Source: a virus. Taken from it: 28,163 nucleotides of DNA. Numbering within the stretch: position 1 is the stretch's first letter; every line of letters starts with the position of its first letter. The notes beneath the pieces were generated by a model. It was given only the letters and a program-made list of their open reading frames with translations, searched no databases and was not told the origin of the DNA. Positions 1-6,780 of this stretch are shown in pieces. Made by a program: the position numbers and the translations under genes. Where the stretch lies: the IMG/VR virus record IMGVR_UViG_3300005833_000005, positions 1-28,163 of that record. One strand, 5' to 3'.

Positions 1-269
1 CCCGTGAGATGAGTGCCGCGTGTGGTGGTTTGCAGGATGCTGTGACGGAAGGTCAAGCGGGATTTGTGCATATTGGGCAGCAGCAAGTAGACCTAGCAAT
101 TTTAAATGCAAGTAAAAGAGTTATCGGTGATGGTGGTTGGGCTTTCGGTCGCAGACTGTCCGCCGATGTGTCCATTGACATTACGCCCGCAACGACTATA
201 GCGTTAGCGCGTTGGGCTGTTACGGTGGCTTCAAAGCCAGTAGCGGCACCAAGGGCAGCATGGAGTTAA
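1..269 (+). CDS. Terminase large subunit, C-terminal end (partial)
   Basis: The reading frame is open from the left edge (first full codon at base 3) to TAA at 267-269, so only the last ~88 residues are present. The Met at base 9 is internal: the frame continues upstream as Arg-Glu-Met. The text around residues 25-65 (HIGQQQVDLAI, then KRVIGDGGWAFGRR, then a hydrophobic stretch ending ALARWAV) matches the tail end of actinophage large terminases, just after the RNase H-like nuclease fold. That enzyme is the ATP-driven motor and nuclease that packages DNA through the portal. Its position just upstream of the portal gene supports the call. The ATPase motifs lie outside the window, so the identification rests on C-terminal style and synteny only. 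Confidence 0.75.
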   Translation, partial: REMSAACGGLQDAVTEGQAGFVHIGQQQVDLAILNASKRVIGDGGWAFGRRLSADVSIDITPATTIALARWAVTVASKPVAAPRAAWS

Positions 270-290
270 TTACAGGGGAGAAGTGAATTT

Positions 291-476
291 TTGAGAAATT
301 CTGCGCTGGCAGTGCTTACTCTTATTATTGGAGTAAGTTTACTTGCTAGTGGAGTTTATACTCTGTTTGGTTTAGGTTGGACGCTTCTCATTTGTGGAGT
401 GGTCTTTATTTTGCTTGCCATTTTGGCGATAGATGTTGATGAGCCTATCGAAAGGGATACAGCCAACGATGGGTAA
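291..476 (+). CDS. Small membrane protein with two transmembrane segments
   Basis: This is a 61-residue protein with a TTG start; no internal Met is available. A purine-rich ribosome site (AGGGGAG at 273-279) lies 11 bases upstream. Two hydrophobic stretches (about residues 5-25 and 28-48) are joined by a short FGLGW turn and followed by an acidic, charged C-terminus (DVDEPIERDTANDG). A helical hairpin in the inner membrane is therefore likely. It sits between terminase and portal and overlaps the portal start by 8 bases, which suggests translational coupling. Small membrane proteins at this position recur in actinophages but I know of no firm function. It is not next to the lysis genes, so I do not call it a holin. 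Confidence 0.6.
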   Translation: MRNSALAVLTLIIGVSLLASGVYTLFGLGWTLLICGVVFILLAILAIDVDEPIERDTANDG

Positions 477-1830
477 TCTAGTTCAGAGGCTGCGCCGTAG
501 TCTTACTCCCGTTCGTGCCAATGAAACAGTCCCAATTTCTTTTACTGATTGGGCTAAAATGTTTGCTCCAGGTAACGGAGTAAACTATCAGGGCAGGAAT
601 TATCCCAGCTTCAATCTCAGTTCTACTCCCGGTTCTGATTCGTCCATCGTGTACACGTGCGAGGCTAAGCGTGTGTCTGTGTTCTCGGAGGCCCGTTTCG
701 CGTGGCAGCGCATCCGTAATGGTCGACCCATGCCTGGTGCACTGTTCGGTACCGATGCGTTATCGGTCCTTGAGGAACCATGGATCGGTGCAACTACTCG
801 TGACTTGCTAGCCGTTTGTGAGCTGGACGTTGCTTATTATGGCAACAGTTATTGGACTATTGATCAGTGGTCCATCCCAGGAAAAGTTATGCTTGTTCGT
901 ATTGATCCTCGTAATGTCAAGCCACTTACTCAGGCATCATACGATCCTGTCAATGGGAATCGCTTCGGTGAATTCTTGATTGGCTATGGTGCTGTTGTCG
1001 ATAATAAAAGTATTATATTCTCTCCCGAGGACATCGCTCATTACAAGCCGATTCCTCTTCCCGGTAATCAATGGGTTGGACAATCGTGGATTTCTGCCTG
1101 TCTGCCTGATGTTGAAGTGGACAGGGAGATCACGGCGCATAAAAATGCAACGGTTAAAAACGGCGCAAATCTTACTCACGTTATTTCAATGGACCCAAAT
1201 ATCGACCCACTTGAGTTTGATTTGTTTGTTGAAAAGTTCAATGAAAAACATACTGGTCCTCAGCAGGCTGGTAAAACTTTGTTTATTCAAGGTGGAACGG
1301 ATGTTAAAACTGTTGGCCAGTCATGGGAATCCTTGTCTCTCCGTGCAACGCAAGGTGCTGGCGAAACGCGCGTTGCTGCTGCTGCTGGTACTCACCCCGT
1401 AATCCTTGGTCTATCAGAGGGTCTCGCGGGTTCAGCACTCAACGCCGGTAACTACTCTGCTGCTAAGCGCAATTTCGTTGATGGCACCATGTGTCCACTG
1501 TGGGGTACCTGGGTTGGTTCCTTCGCTTCCCTTGTTTCCAAGCCTGGCCGTGATACTCGGCTTTGGTATGATGCAAGAGACATTCCGTTCCTACGTGAAG
1601 ATATTACCGATCTCGCTGCTGTTCTAACTCAGAACGCCACAGTCATTAATATTCTTGTCACTGCTGGCTTTGAGCCTGACGCTGTTATCGAGGCAGTTTA
1701 CGCCGGTGATGTTTCTGGTCTCATTGGTCAGCATAACGGCTTGCCTTCAGTTCAGCAGCAAAATGTTACTTCACCACGAAATTTGGATCAGGAGTTTATT
1801 CTAGCGCTATCTGAAAGGATTACAAACTAA
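469..1830 (+). CDS. Portal protein (HK97 type)
   Basis: This 453-residue protein has the usual size for an HK97-family portal: the dodecameric ring at one capsid vertex through which DNA enters and leaves and to which the tail attaches. The ATG at 469 is preferred over the in-frame ATG at 433 because AAAGGGA at 451-457 precedes it and it overlaps the upstream gene less. Family-like features are a conserved N-terminal part with VYTCEAKRVSVFSEARFAW, a central region with PGNQWVGQSWISACLPDVEVD (read here as two pieces), and a glycine- and alanine-rich segment (GLSEGLAGSALNAGNYSAAKR) before the C-terminal helices. Gene order terminase-portal-protease-capsid is the classical HK97 order. The stop overlaps the next start (TAATG). 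Confidence 0.88.
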   Translation: MGNLVQRLRRSLTPVRANETVPISFTDWAKMFAPGNGVNYQGRNYPSFNLSSTPGSDSSIVYTCEAKRVSVFSEARFAWQRIRNGRPMPGALFGTDALSVLEEPWIGATTRDLLAVCELDVAYYGNSYWTIDQWSIPGKVMLVRIDPRNVKPLTQASYDPVNGNRFGEFLIGYGAVVDNKSIIFSPEDIAHYKPIPLPGNQWVGQSWISACLPDVEVDREITAHKNATVKNGANLTHVISMDPNIDPLEFDLFVEKFNEKHTGPQQAGKTLFIQGGTDVKTVGQSWESLSLRATQGAGETRVAAAAGTHPVILGLSEGLAGSALNAGNYSAAKRNFVDGTMCPLWGTWVGSFASLVSKPGRDTRLWYDARDIPFLREDITDLAAVLTQNATVINILVTAGFEPDAVIEAVYAGDVSGLIGQHNGLPSVQQQNVTSPRNLDQEFILALSERITN

Positions 1831-2975
1831 TGTCTGCAATTTCTACAGTAGCGCCAATGGCTACTATCCAAGTCCATTGCGAACGTGACATAGATTTTGA
1901 GTTGAGAGATGACTCAGGTGGCGACGACGGACTTACGCTCAGTGGTGTTGCTGCTGTGTTCGGTCAGCGTGCAACTATTCAATCCTGGGAGGGAGTCTTT
2001 GAGGAGAGCATCCGAAAGGGTGCCTTTGCCAAAACTTTCCGTGAGCGTGTTCCAGTTATCCAGTTTGACCACGGCAGGCATCCTGTCGTCGGTTCCATTC
2101 CTATCGCAACTTTCAACAGTGGTTATCCTCGCGAGTCTGATAATGGTGTCGAAATTGAAGCCCGTTTGTTCGATAACTGGATGATGCTACCCGTTCGCGA
2201 GGCTATTGCTGGACAAGCGATCAAAGGTATGTCTTTCAGGATGGAAGTTGTTCGCGATGAATGGACCGATCGAAAGGGTAAGAAACTTTCCCGTCAGGAA
2301 GTTCAGGATCTCTTGTGGAATCCTGTTGCATCTCGTAGCCCACTACATCGGGAACTTATTGAGGTCAAGTCTCCAGAAATGGGTCCTGTTGTTTTCCCGG
2401 CATATGAAAACACATCTGTAAGTGTTCGTGCCAGTAGAGTTGCCTATGAGATTCGTAATAATCCTGACAATGTTGATCAGTTACGCGAAACTCTAACTCT
2501 TTGCGCTCGTTCCGCTTTGGGTTCCACTGCGCTTGAGGTTCCTTCTGTCGAGATTCCTTTCGATGCTTCACAAGTTGCACGTGCGCTGCTGTTCGGACTT
2601 CCCGATGACAACACTGTTTCTATTAATCGCATCAAATCTGTCTTGGCTACGCGCTCTCTCACGGATGCAGACTCCGTGGCGTTCAGTAATTTACTTGTTC
2701 AACTTTCTGCAACGGATGTTGACATCGACTCGATTGAGGACTCTTTGTGTGACAGCACCGTCACAGTGGAGGATGCTCGCGTGCTCGTATCGTCCCTGCT
2801 CAGGGGTGTTGATTTTGAGCAAGGTTCCGGCGATACTGGTCCCGTTGCGCCGCCCATTGAGGCACCCGACATCGTTGCGCCGCCCGTCGTTGAGGCACCC
2901 AACGTTTCCCCGGATAGTAGGCGCCGTTATGCGCGCCAAAATTACATAACACTTAACAGTGTTGGAAAGGTGTAA
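1830..2975 (+). CDS. Prohead maturation protease (S78-type)
   Basis: This 381-residue protein resembles the HK97-type prohead proteases that trim the scaffold and delta domains from capsid subunits before expansion. The N-terminal ~190 residues carry the family pattern: GVAAVFGQ, FEESIRKGAFAKTF, a candidate catalytic His81 in FDHGRHPVVGSI and a candidate catalytic Ser135 in GMSFRM. The second half is longer than in a minimal protease. It ends in a Pro/Ala/Val-rich segment with two near-repeats (residues about 335-360) and a basic tail, and could act as a linker or scaffold extension. The start ATG overlaps the portal stop, with GAAAGGA about 11 bases upstream. The family call is secure. Any scaffold role for the C-terminus is inference. 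Confidence 0.85.
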   Translation: MSAISTVAPMATIQVHCERDIDFELRDDSGGDDGLTLSGVAAVFGQRATIQSWEGVFEESIRKGAFAKTFRERVPVIQFDHGRHPVVGSIPIATFNSGYPRESDNGVEIEARLFDNWMMLPVREAIAGQAIKGMSFRMEVVRDEWTDRKGKKLSRQEVQDLLWNPVASRSPLHRELIEVKSPEMGPVVFPAYENTSVSVRASRVAYEIRNNPDNVDQLRETLTLCARSALGSTALEVPSVEIPFDASQVARALLFGLPDDNTVSINRIKSVLATRSLTDADSVAFSNLLVQLSATDVDIDSIEDSLCDSTVTVEDARVLVSSLLRGVDFEQGSGDTGPVAPPIEAPDIVAPPVVEAPNVSPDSRRRYARQNYITLNSVGKV

Positions 2976-2979
2976 TAAA

Positions 2980-4410
2980 ATGGGCGACGTTCTGGACGTT
3001 AAGAATTCTAAGTTGGTGGAACTACGTACTCAACTTGCGGATCTCGATGCACAGATTCTCGACCTTGCGTCTCGTGACCATCTAGATGAGGAGCAGGAAG
3101 CGCAGTGGGAGGATTTTACTGCGCAGCGTGACACAATTTATCCGGAATATAAGAAGTTGGAGGAGCGTGCCGCGCGGGTTGCAGAGATTCGCACTAACAC
3201 GTTCCGTAAGATTTCTGGACTTCCCGATGCGCGTAAGCCTTCCGAAGATACGTTCGGAATGGACGTTCGTCCGATGGATTGGCGAACGGCGCGTGATGGT
3301 GCGTTGCGAATTCTTGAGGATAGGGAGTCGAACTATCCACTTTCCACAACTGCGCTGGATTATCTGGACAAGAACATTCGCAATGCGCGAATGACGGAAC
3401 TTGCGCGGCGTATCATTGTTACTGAGAATGACGGCTACCGTAGCGCATTCTACAAGATGATGACTCGCTCCAACGCAATTCTCACTGATGATGAGCGTAT
3501 CGCGATGCTCCGGTATGAGGAGTATCGTGCCGCTGCTGAAGGCACTACTACTTCAGGTGGTTTTGCCATCCCTGTGTTCATCGACCCATCGGTGATTCTC
3601 ACGGATCAGGAAACAGACAACCCGTTCCTATCTCTCGCGCGACAGGTTGACGTTAACACTAATGCTTGGAAGGGCATTAGCGCTGCTGGTGTTTCGTGGT
3701 CATTCGATTCAGAAGGCACTGCAGTATCTGATGACATGATTACGATTGCGCAGCCGAGTGTTACTGTGTTTACGGCACGTGGCTTTATTCCTTACTCTTT
3801 GGAGATTGGTCAGGACTGGCCAGACTTCCAAGGAGAAATGGCGCGACTTCTTGCCACGGGTTACGATGAACTGCTGATCAATAAGTTCTCTACGGGTAAC
3901 GGAACATCGGAACCGCGAGGCGTTTTGACGGCAATCAACGCAACTACTACATCTCGTGTTGTTGCAACCACGAATGGTGCTTTCGGGTTCCAGGATGTGT
4001 ATAACACGTGGAAGGCGTTGCCGCAGAAGTATCGTCGGCGGGCATCTTTCATGATGAGTGTCGGTGTTAACAATGCTATCCGGACGTTCGGTGCTGCGAA
4101 TGTGTATCACGCTGCAACCGTTGCCCTTCCGGCTGGTGCTGCCGAGGTTCTGTTCAACCGGCCCGTGATGGAGAACCCGTACTTTGGAGATTTCACGGGT
4201 ACGACTGCCGCCGAGACGCGTTTTATCGTAGGAGATTTTAGTAACTACGTTATCGCACGTCGCCAGGGCATGAACGTTGAATTGGTCCCGACGCTTTTCG
4301 ATGTGACCAATAACCGCCCCACGGGTCAGCGCGGTTGGTTTGCATATGCCCGCATCGGGGGAAACAGTGTGAACGATACTGCTTTCCGGGTGCAGACGAA
4401 CACCGCGTAA
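2980..4410 (+). CDS. Major capsid protein (HK97 fold) with N-terminal delta domain
   Basis: This 476-residue protein starts at ATG 2980, with GGAAAGG about 9 bases upstream; the in-frame codon at 2959 would overlap the protease and lacks a ribosome site. Residues 1 to ~75 are highly charged with heptad-like leucines, as expected of the coiled-coil delta/scaffold domain that the upstream protease removes. From about residue 190 the sequence shows HK97 capsid features: a GGFAIP segment, ending in FIDPSVILT, then DNPFLSLARQV, a long P-domain region (GQDWPDFQGEMARLLATGYDELLINKF split by family gaps), GNGTSEPRGVLTA, and a C-terminal VPTLFDV.NNRPTGQRGWFAY. These assemble the icosahedral shell. A 13-bp hairpin follows 8 bases after the stop. 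Confidence 0.9.
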   Translation: MGDVLDVKNSKLVELRTQLADLDAQILDLASRDHLDEEQEAQWEDFTAQRDTIYPEYKKLEERAARVAEIRTNTFRKISGLPDARKPSEDTFGMDVRPMDWRTARDGALRILEDRESNYPLSTTALDYLDKNIRNARMTELARRIIVTENDGYRSAFYKMMTRSNAILTDDERIAMLRYEEYRAAAEGTTTSGGFAIPVFIDPSVILTDQETDNPFLSLARQVDVNTNAWKGISAAGVSWSFDSEGTAVSDDMITIAQPSVTVFTARGFIPYSLEIGQDWPDFQGEMARLLATGYDELLINKFSTGNGTSEPRGVLTAINATTTSRVVATTNGAFGFQDVYNTWKALPQKYRRRASFMMSVGVNNAIRTFGAANVYHAATVALPAGAAEVLFNRPVMENPYFGDFTGTTAAETRFIVGDFSNYVIARRQGMNVELVPTLFDVTNNRPTGQRGWFAYARIGGNSVNDTAFRVQTNTA

Positions 4411-4418
4411 TAAGTGTG

Positions 4419-4457
4419 TCCGGGGTGAGTTTCATGGAGATGGGAACTCACCCCGGA
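4419..4457 (+). terminator. 13-bp hairpin after the major capsid gene
   Basis: Left arm 4419-4431 (TCCGGGGTGAGTT) is perfectly complementary to right arm 4445-4457, with a 13-base loop. No T-run follows, so it is not a classical intrinsic terminator. A partial terminator or an RNA stabiliser that sets the capsid transcript apart from later genes fits its position. It lies in the only gap of notable size (88 bases) in the head region. Confidence 0.55.
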
Positions 4458-4498
4458 TGCAATATGGGTATTAATCCCAAAAGAGGAAAAGGAAGCAC

Positions 4499-4789
4499 AT
4501 GTCTAAGAGTGTAGTGTTTGCAACATTCAGCACGTGGGTGACGCCAACGATTCACATTAATCGGGGTGAGCCGTGGGATGTCAATGATTCTGTTGTGCAG
4601 TCTCATCCTGATTGGTTTCAAGAGGAGCCGCTTGATGTCCGTACCTCACGTGCCGCTGATGCAGGCGATGAACTTCCGTGGGCGAAAGCCGTTGCTACGC
4701 CTACGGTTGCAGTCGCATCCGATGTGGAAGCAGCGACTAGTAACCCTGGTGAAAAGCGTTCCGTGACAACGGTTCACGGTAAGGTCTAA
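4499..4789 (+). CDS. Small head-region protein, function unknown
   Basis: This 96-residue protein starts at ATG 4499 after a strong purine-rich ribosome site (AGAGGAAAAGGAAG). The N-terminus (VVFATFSTWVTP, then INRGEPWDVNDSVVQSHPDWF) is compact and aromatic. The last ~45 residues are Ala/Val/Thr-rich and probably disordered. Short proteins with an 'hPDWF' motif directly after the capsid gene are common in actinophages and are often left unannotated. A head-completion or capsid-associated role is possible, but nothing in the sequence proves it. It is followed after 3 bases by the glycosyltransferase-like gene, suggesting co-translation. Confidence 0.7.
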   Translation: MSKSVVFATFSTWVTPTIHINRGEPWDVNDSVVQSHPDWFQEEPLDVRTSRAADAGDELPWAKAVATPTVAVASDVEAATSNPGEKRSVTTVHGKV

Positions 4790-4792
4790 AGT

Positions 4793-5665
4793 ATGAACAC
4801 TGAGCCGCAAGTGGAAACTGTTCCGGAAATCCCTGTGAGGGTTTCTGTGAGTGCTCCAGCGCGGGAGCCGGATGCAGTGACCGTGGCGTATATCCATGGA
4901 AATCATGAGTATGGGGATTTGGTCACGCACTCATGGCACATGTCGCTGACCGAGTTGGTGGCCTGGGATTTGCAGCATGATGGGCGAGTGATCCGTGGTG
5001 GGTGGATTGCGGTTCGTTGTGGCACGGACGGTTTGCCAGATTCGCGTAATTCTGCAATTCAGCAATTTCTAGAGAACAGAGATTCTCAGTGGTTGTGTTG
5101 GATTGATACGGATATGGGTTTTCAGCCGGACATGATTGATTGTCTGGTGGAGGCTGCTGACGCTGAAACTCGACCCGTTATCGGTGCGTTATGTTTTTCG
5201 TGGAAAGAAACCGGCATTGATGGGATGGGTGGATATCGTTGTGAGCCACGGCCAACCATCTTTGATTGGAAAACAATTGACAATGAGACCGGTTTCGTTG
5301 GTAGGGCATCGTATCCGCCAAATACTCTAGTGCGTTGTGGTGCAACAGGTTCCGCTGCGATTTTGATTCATCGTAGTGTGCTTGAAAGCATGCGTGAACA
5401 GTATGGACAAAACTGGTATTCGAGGATTCCTAATCCGTCAACGGGTGGGAATCTTATTGGTGAGGATTTGTCCTGCTGTGTTCGTCTCGGTGCAATGAAT
5501 GTTTCGCTGCATGTTCATACCGGTATTCCGACGAGTCATCACAAGTCGGCATGGGTTAGTGAACTGGATTTCTTTGCATATACAGCCGGTAAGGCTGCGC
5601 TAAAGGAACAAGTGGAGATGGAAGCAGAAGCGGCGGAAATTGTAAGTGATGAGGTATCCATCTAA
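4793..5665 (+). CDS. Glycosyltransferase-like protein (GT-A fold, DxD motif)
   Basis: This 290-residue protein looks like a nucleotide-sugar glycosyltransferase. The best evidence is WIDTDMGFQPDMID, where Asp105 and Asp107 form a DxD metal/nucleotide-sugar motif after a hydrophobic strand. It is preceded by a DGLPDSRNSAIQQFL segment typical of GT-A enzymes that scan a substrate strand. Further downstream, GATGSAAILIHRSVLE and GEDLSCCVRLGAMN resemble the acceptor-side part, with a GED motif; a late His-rich stretch (TSHHKSAW) could bind metal. The N-terminal ~30 residues are variable. Actinophage glycosyltransferases lying among structural genes have been linked to glycosylation of capsid or tail proteins. 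Here the gene sits next to the capsid and just before putative surface proteins, so virion glycosylation is the likeliest role by inference. Confidence 0.72.
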   Translation: MNTEPQVETVPEIPVRVSVSAPAREPDAVTVAYIHGNHEYGDLVTHSWHMSLTELVAWDLQHDGRVIRGGWIAVRCGTDGLPDSRNSAIQQFLENRDSQWLCWIDTDMGFQPDMIDCLVEAADAETRPVIGALCFSWKETGIDGMGGYRCEPRPTIFDWKTIDNETGFVGRASYPPNTLVRCGATGSAAILIHRSVLESMREQYGQNWYSRIPNPSTGGNLIGEDLSCCVRLGAMNVSLHVHTGIPTSHHKSAWVSELDFFAYTAGKAALKEQVEMEAEAAEIVSDEVSI

Positions 5666-5790
5666 TGAGTGAAGATGCTGGATTTGAAAGTGTTATGGGT
5701 GTTGAGGCGACAGCAGTAGTAACGCATAATTATCCATGCGTTCCAGAATGTAATGTTTGCAATCCTAAAGGAGAAATTAAATGGCTGTAG
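5665..5790 (+). CDS. 41-residue Cys-rich small ORF
   Basis: An ATG at 5665 overlaps the stop of the glycosyltransferase-like gene (TAATG) and runs to TAG at 5788-5790, overlapping the next gene by 10 bases. The peptide begins MSEDAGFESVMGVEATAV and contains PCVPECNVCNP, i.e. Cys-x3-Cys-x2-Cys. It fills what would otherwise be a 115-base gap in a tightly packed operon, and the coupling at both ends argues that it is translated. A Cys cluster in so short a peptide could bind a metal, but only three Cys plus one upstream His (HNYPC) are present. No family is recognised. It may instead be a spacer that simply reads open. Confidence 0.5.
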   Translation: MSEDAGFESVMGVEATAVVTHNYPCVPECNVCNPKGEIKWL

Positions 5791-6158
5791 GGCTTGCTAC
5801 TGCTAGCGCTAACTCGATTCTTAACGTTTATAGGACAACTACCTATACTGGCATTACTGTGTGGGTGAAGTTGCATACTGCTGATCCGGGTGCGGCTGGT
5901 GCAACGGCTGCAAGCGCAGTACTCACGCGGAATCAGGCGACATGGTCTGCTGCATCCGGTGGCAGCATGGCGATTTCATCGCTCGCCGCGTGGACGATGA
6001 CAACAACCGAGACTATTTCACATATCAGTATGTGGGATGCGTCCACTGGTGGAAACTTTGTCCAGTCGGCTTCATTGACGACACCACAGGCAGTTGTCAA
6101 CACGAATACCCTTACACTGACGACGCTAACACTTTCGTATACACCGATCGCCGCGTAA
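5781..6158 (+). CDS. Putative virion surface (fibre/decoration) protein
   Basis: This 125-residue protein starts at ATG 5781 with AAAGGAG six bases upstream. The motif VKLHTADPGAAGA followed by a Thr/Ala/Ser-rich beta-strand pattern is shared with small actinophage proteins often annotated as tail fibre or virion proteins. The residues predict an all-beta fold with few charges, as is usual for a surface-exposed jelly roll or fibre subunit. It lies between capsid and connector genes rather than among tail-tip genes, so a head decoration role is at least as likely as a tail one. The label should be taken as structural virion protein, not as a proven fibre. Confidence 0.6.
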   Translation: MAVGLATASANSILNVYRTTTYTGITVWVKLHTADPGAAGATAASAVLTRNQATWSAASGGSMAISSLAAWTMTTTETISHISMWDASTGGNFVQSASLTTPQAVVNTNTLTLTTLTLSYTPIAA

Positions 6159-6176
6159 TCAGGAGAGAGGGATTAA

Positions 6177-6755
6177 ATGCCAGGATATCAGAGCACTCTT
6201 GTAGAGGCTCAGATTGATGGGACTGCTTTTAGTACATCAACGGCTGAAACAACCCTACTCCCGGCAGTTGCAAAGATTGTTATTCCATCGGGATATATTA
6301 ACCGCATTGGTAAACGGTTCTGTGTTAGGGCGTCAGGTCGTGTCTCAAATCTAGTGACAACTCCAGGAACGCTGACGTTTCGTTTTAAGTTGGGGCCGAC
6401 GGCCAACATTGCAGTTGCGACAAGTCAAGCGATTCAGCTTAACGCTGTTGCAAAGACAAACGTTGGTTGGTGGCTTGATTTATCAATGTTGGTCAGGTCT
6501 ATTGGTTCCAGTACTACTGCAACGATTATGTCTCAAGGAACGTGGCAGTCGGAATCTGTTGTCGGGTCTGGTCTACCGAGTGCTGGTGGTGCAGGATCGG
6601 CTATGTGGCAGGCTGCAACTCCTGTTGTCGGAACGGGTTTCGATTCGTCTGTTGCCAATCAGATAGATCTTACGGCGCAATTTTCTATTTCCAATGCTGC
6701 CAATGGTATTCAGTTGCACACTTTTGCTCTTGAGGATTTGACCACCACTCCGTGA
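6177..6755 (+). CDS. Beta-rich virion protein, likely capsid decoration
   Basis: This 192-residue protein starts at ATG 6177 after AGGAGAGAGG. The sequence alternates hydrophobic and Thr/Ser residues over its whole length, with segments such as KIVIPSGYINRIGKRFCVRASG and LTFRFKLGPT (read separately) and a final LHTFALEDLTTTP. This pattern is typical of a jelly-roll beta sandwich of the kind used by phage head fibres and tail surface subunits. There is no catalytic motif, signal peptide or membrane segment. It is the second of three consecutive beta-rich genes between capsid and connectors. A surface role on the head is inferred from position. A receptor-binding role cannot be excluded. Confidence 0.55.
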   Translation: MPGYQSTLVEAQIDGTAFSTSTAETTLLPAVAKIVIPSGYINRIGKRFCVRASGRVSNLVTTPGTLTFRFKLGPTANIAVATSQAIQLNAVAKTNVGWWLDLSMLVRSIGSSTTATIMSQGTWQSESVVGSGLPSAGGAGSAMWQAATPVVGTGFDSSVANQIDLTAQFSISNAANGIQLHTFALEDLTTTP

Positions 6756-6780
6756 TAAATAGGTAGGTGGTGACAACGGC

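Noticed and set aside
3709-4110. Open frame on the - strand opposite the capsid gene
   Set aside because: The capsid reading is certain and the antisense peptide is low in recognisable structure.
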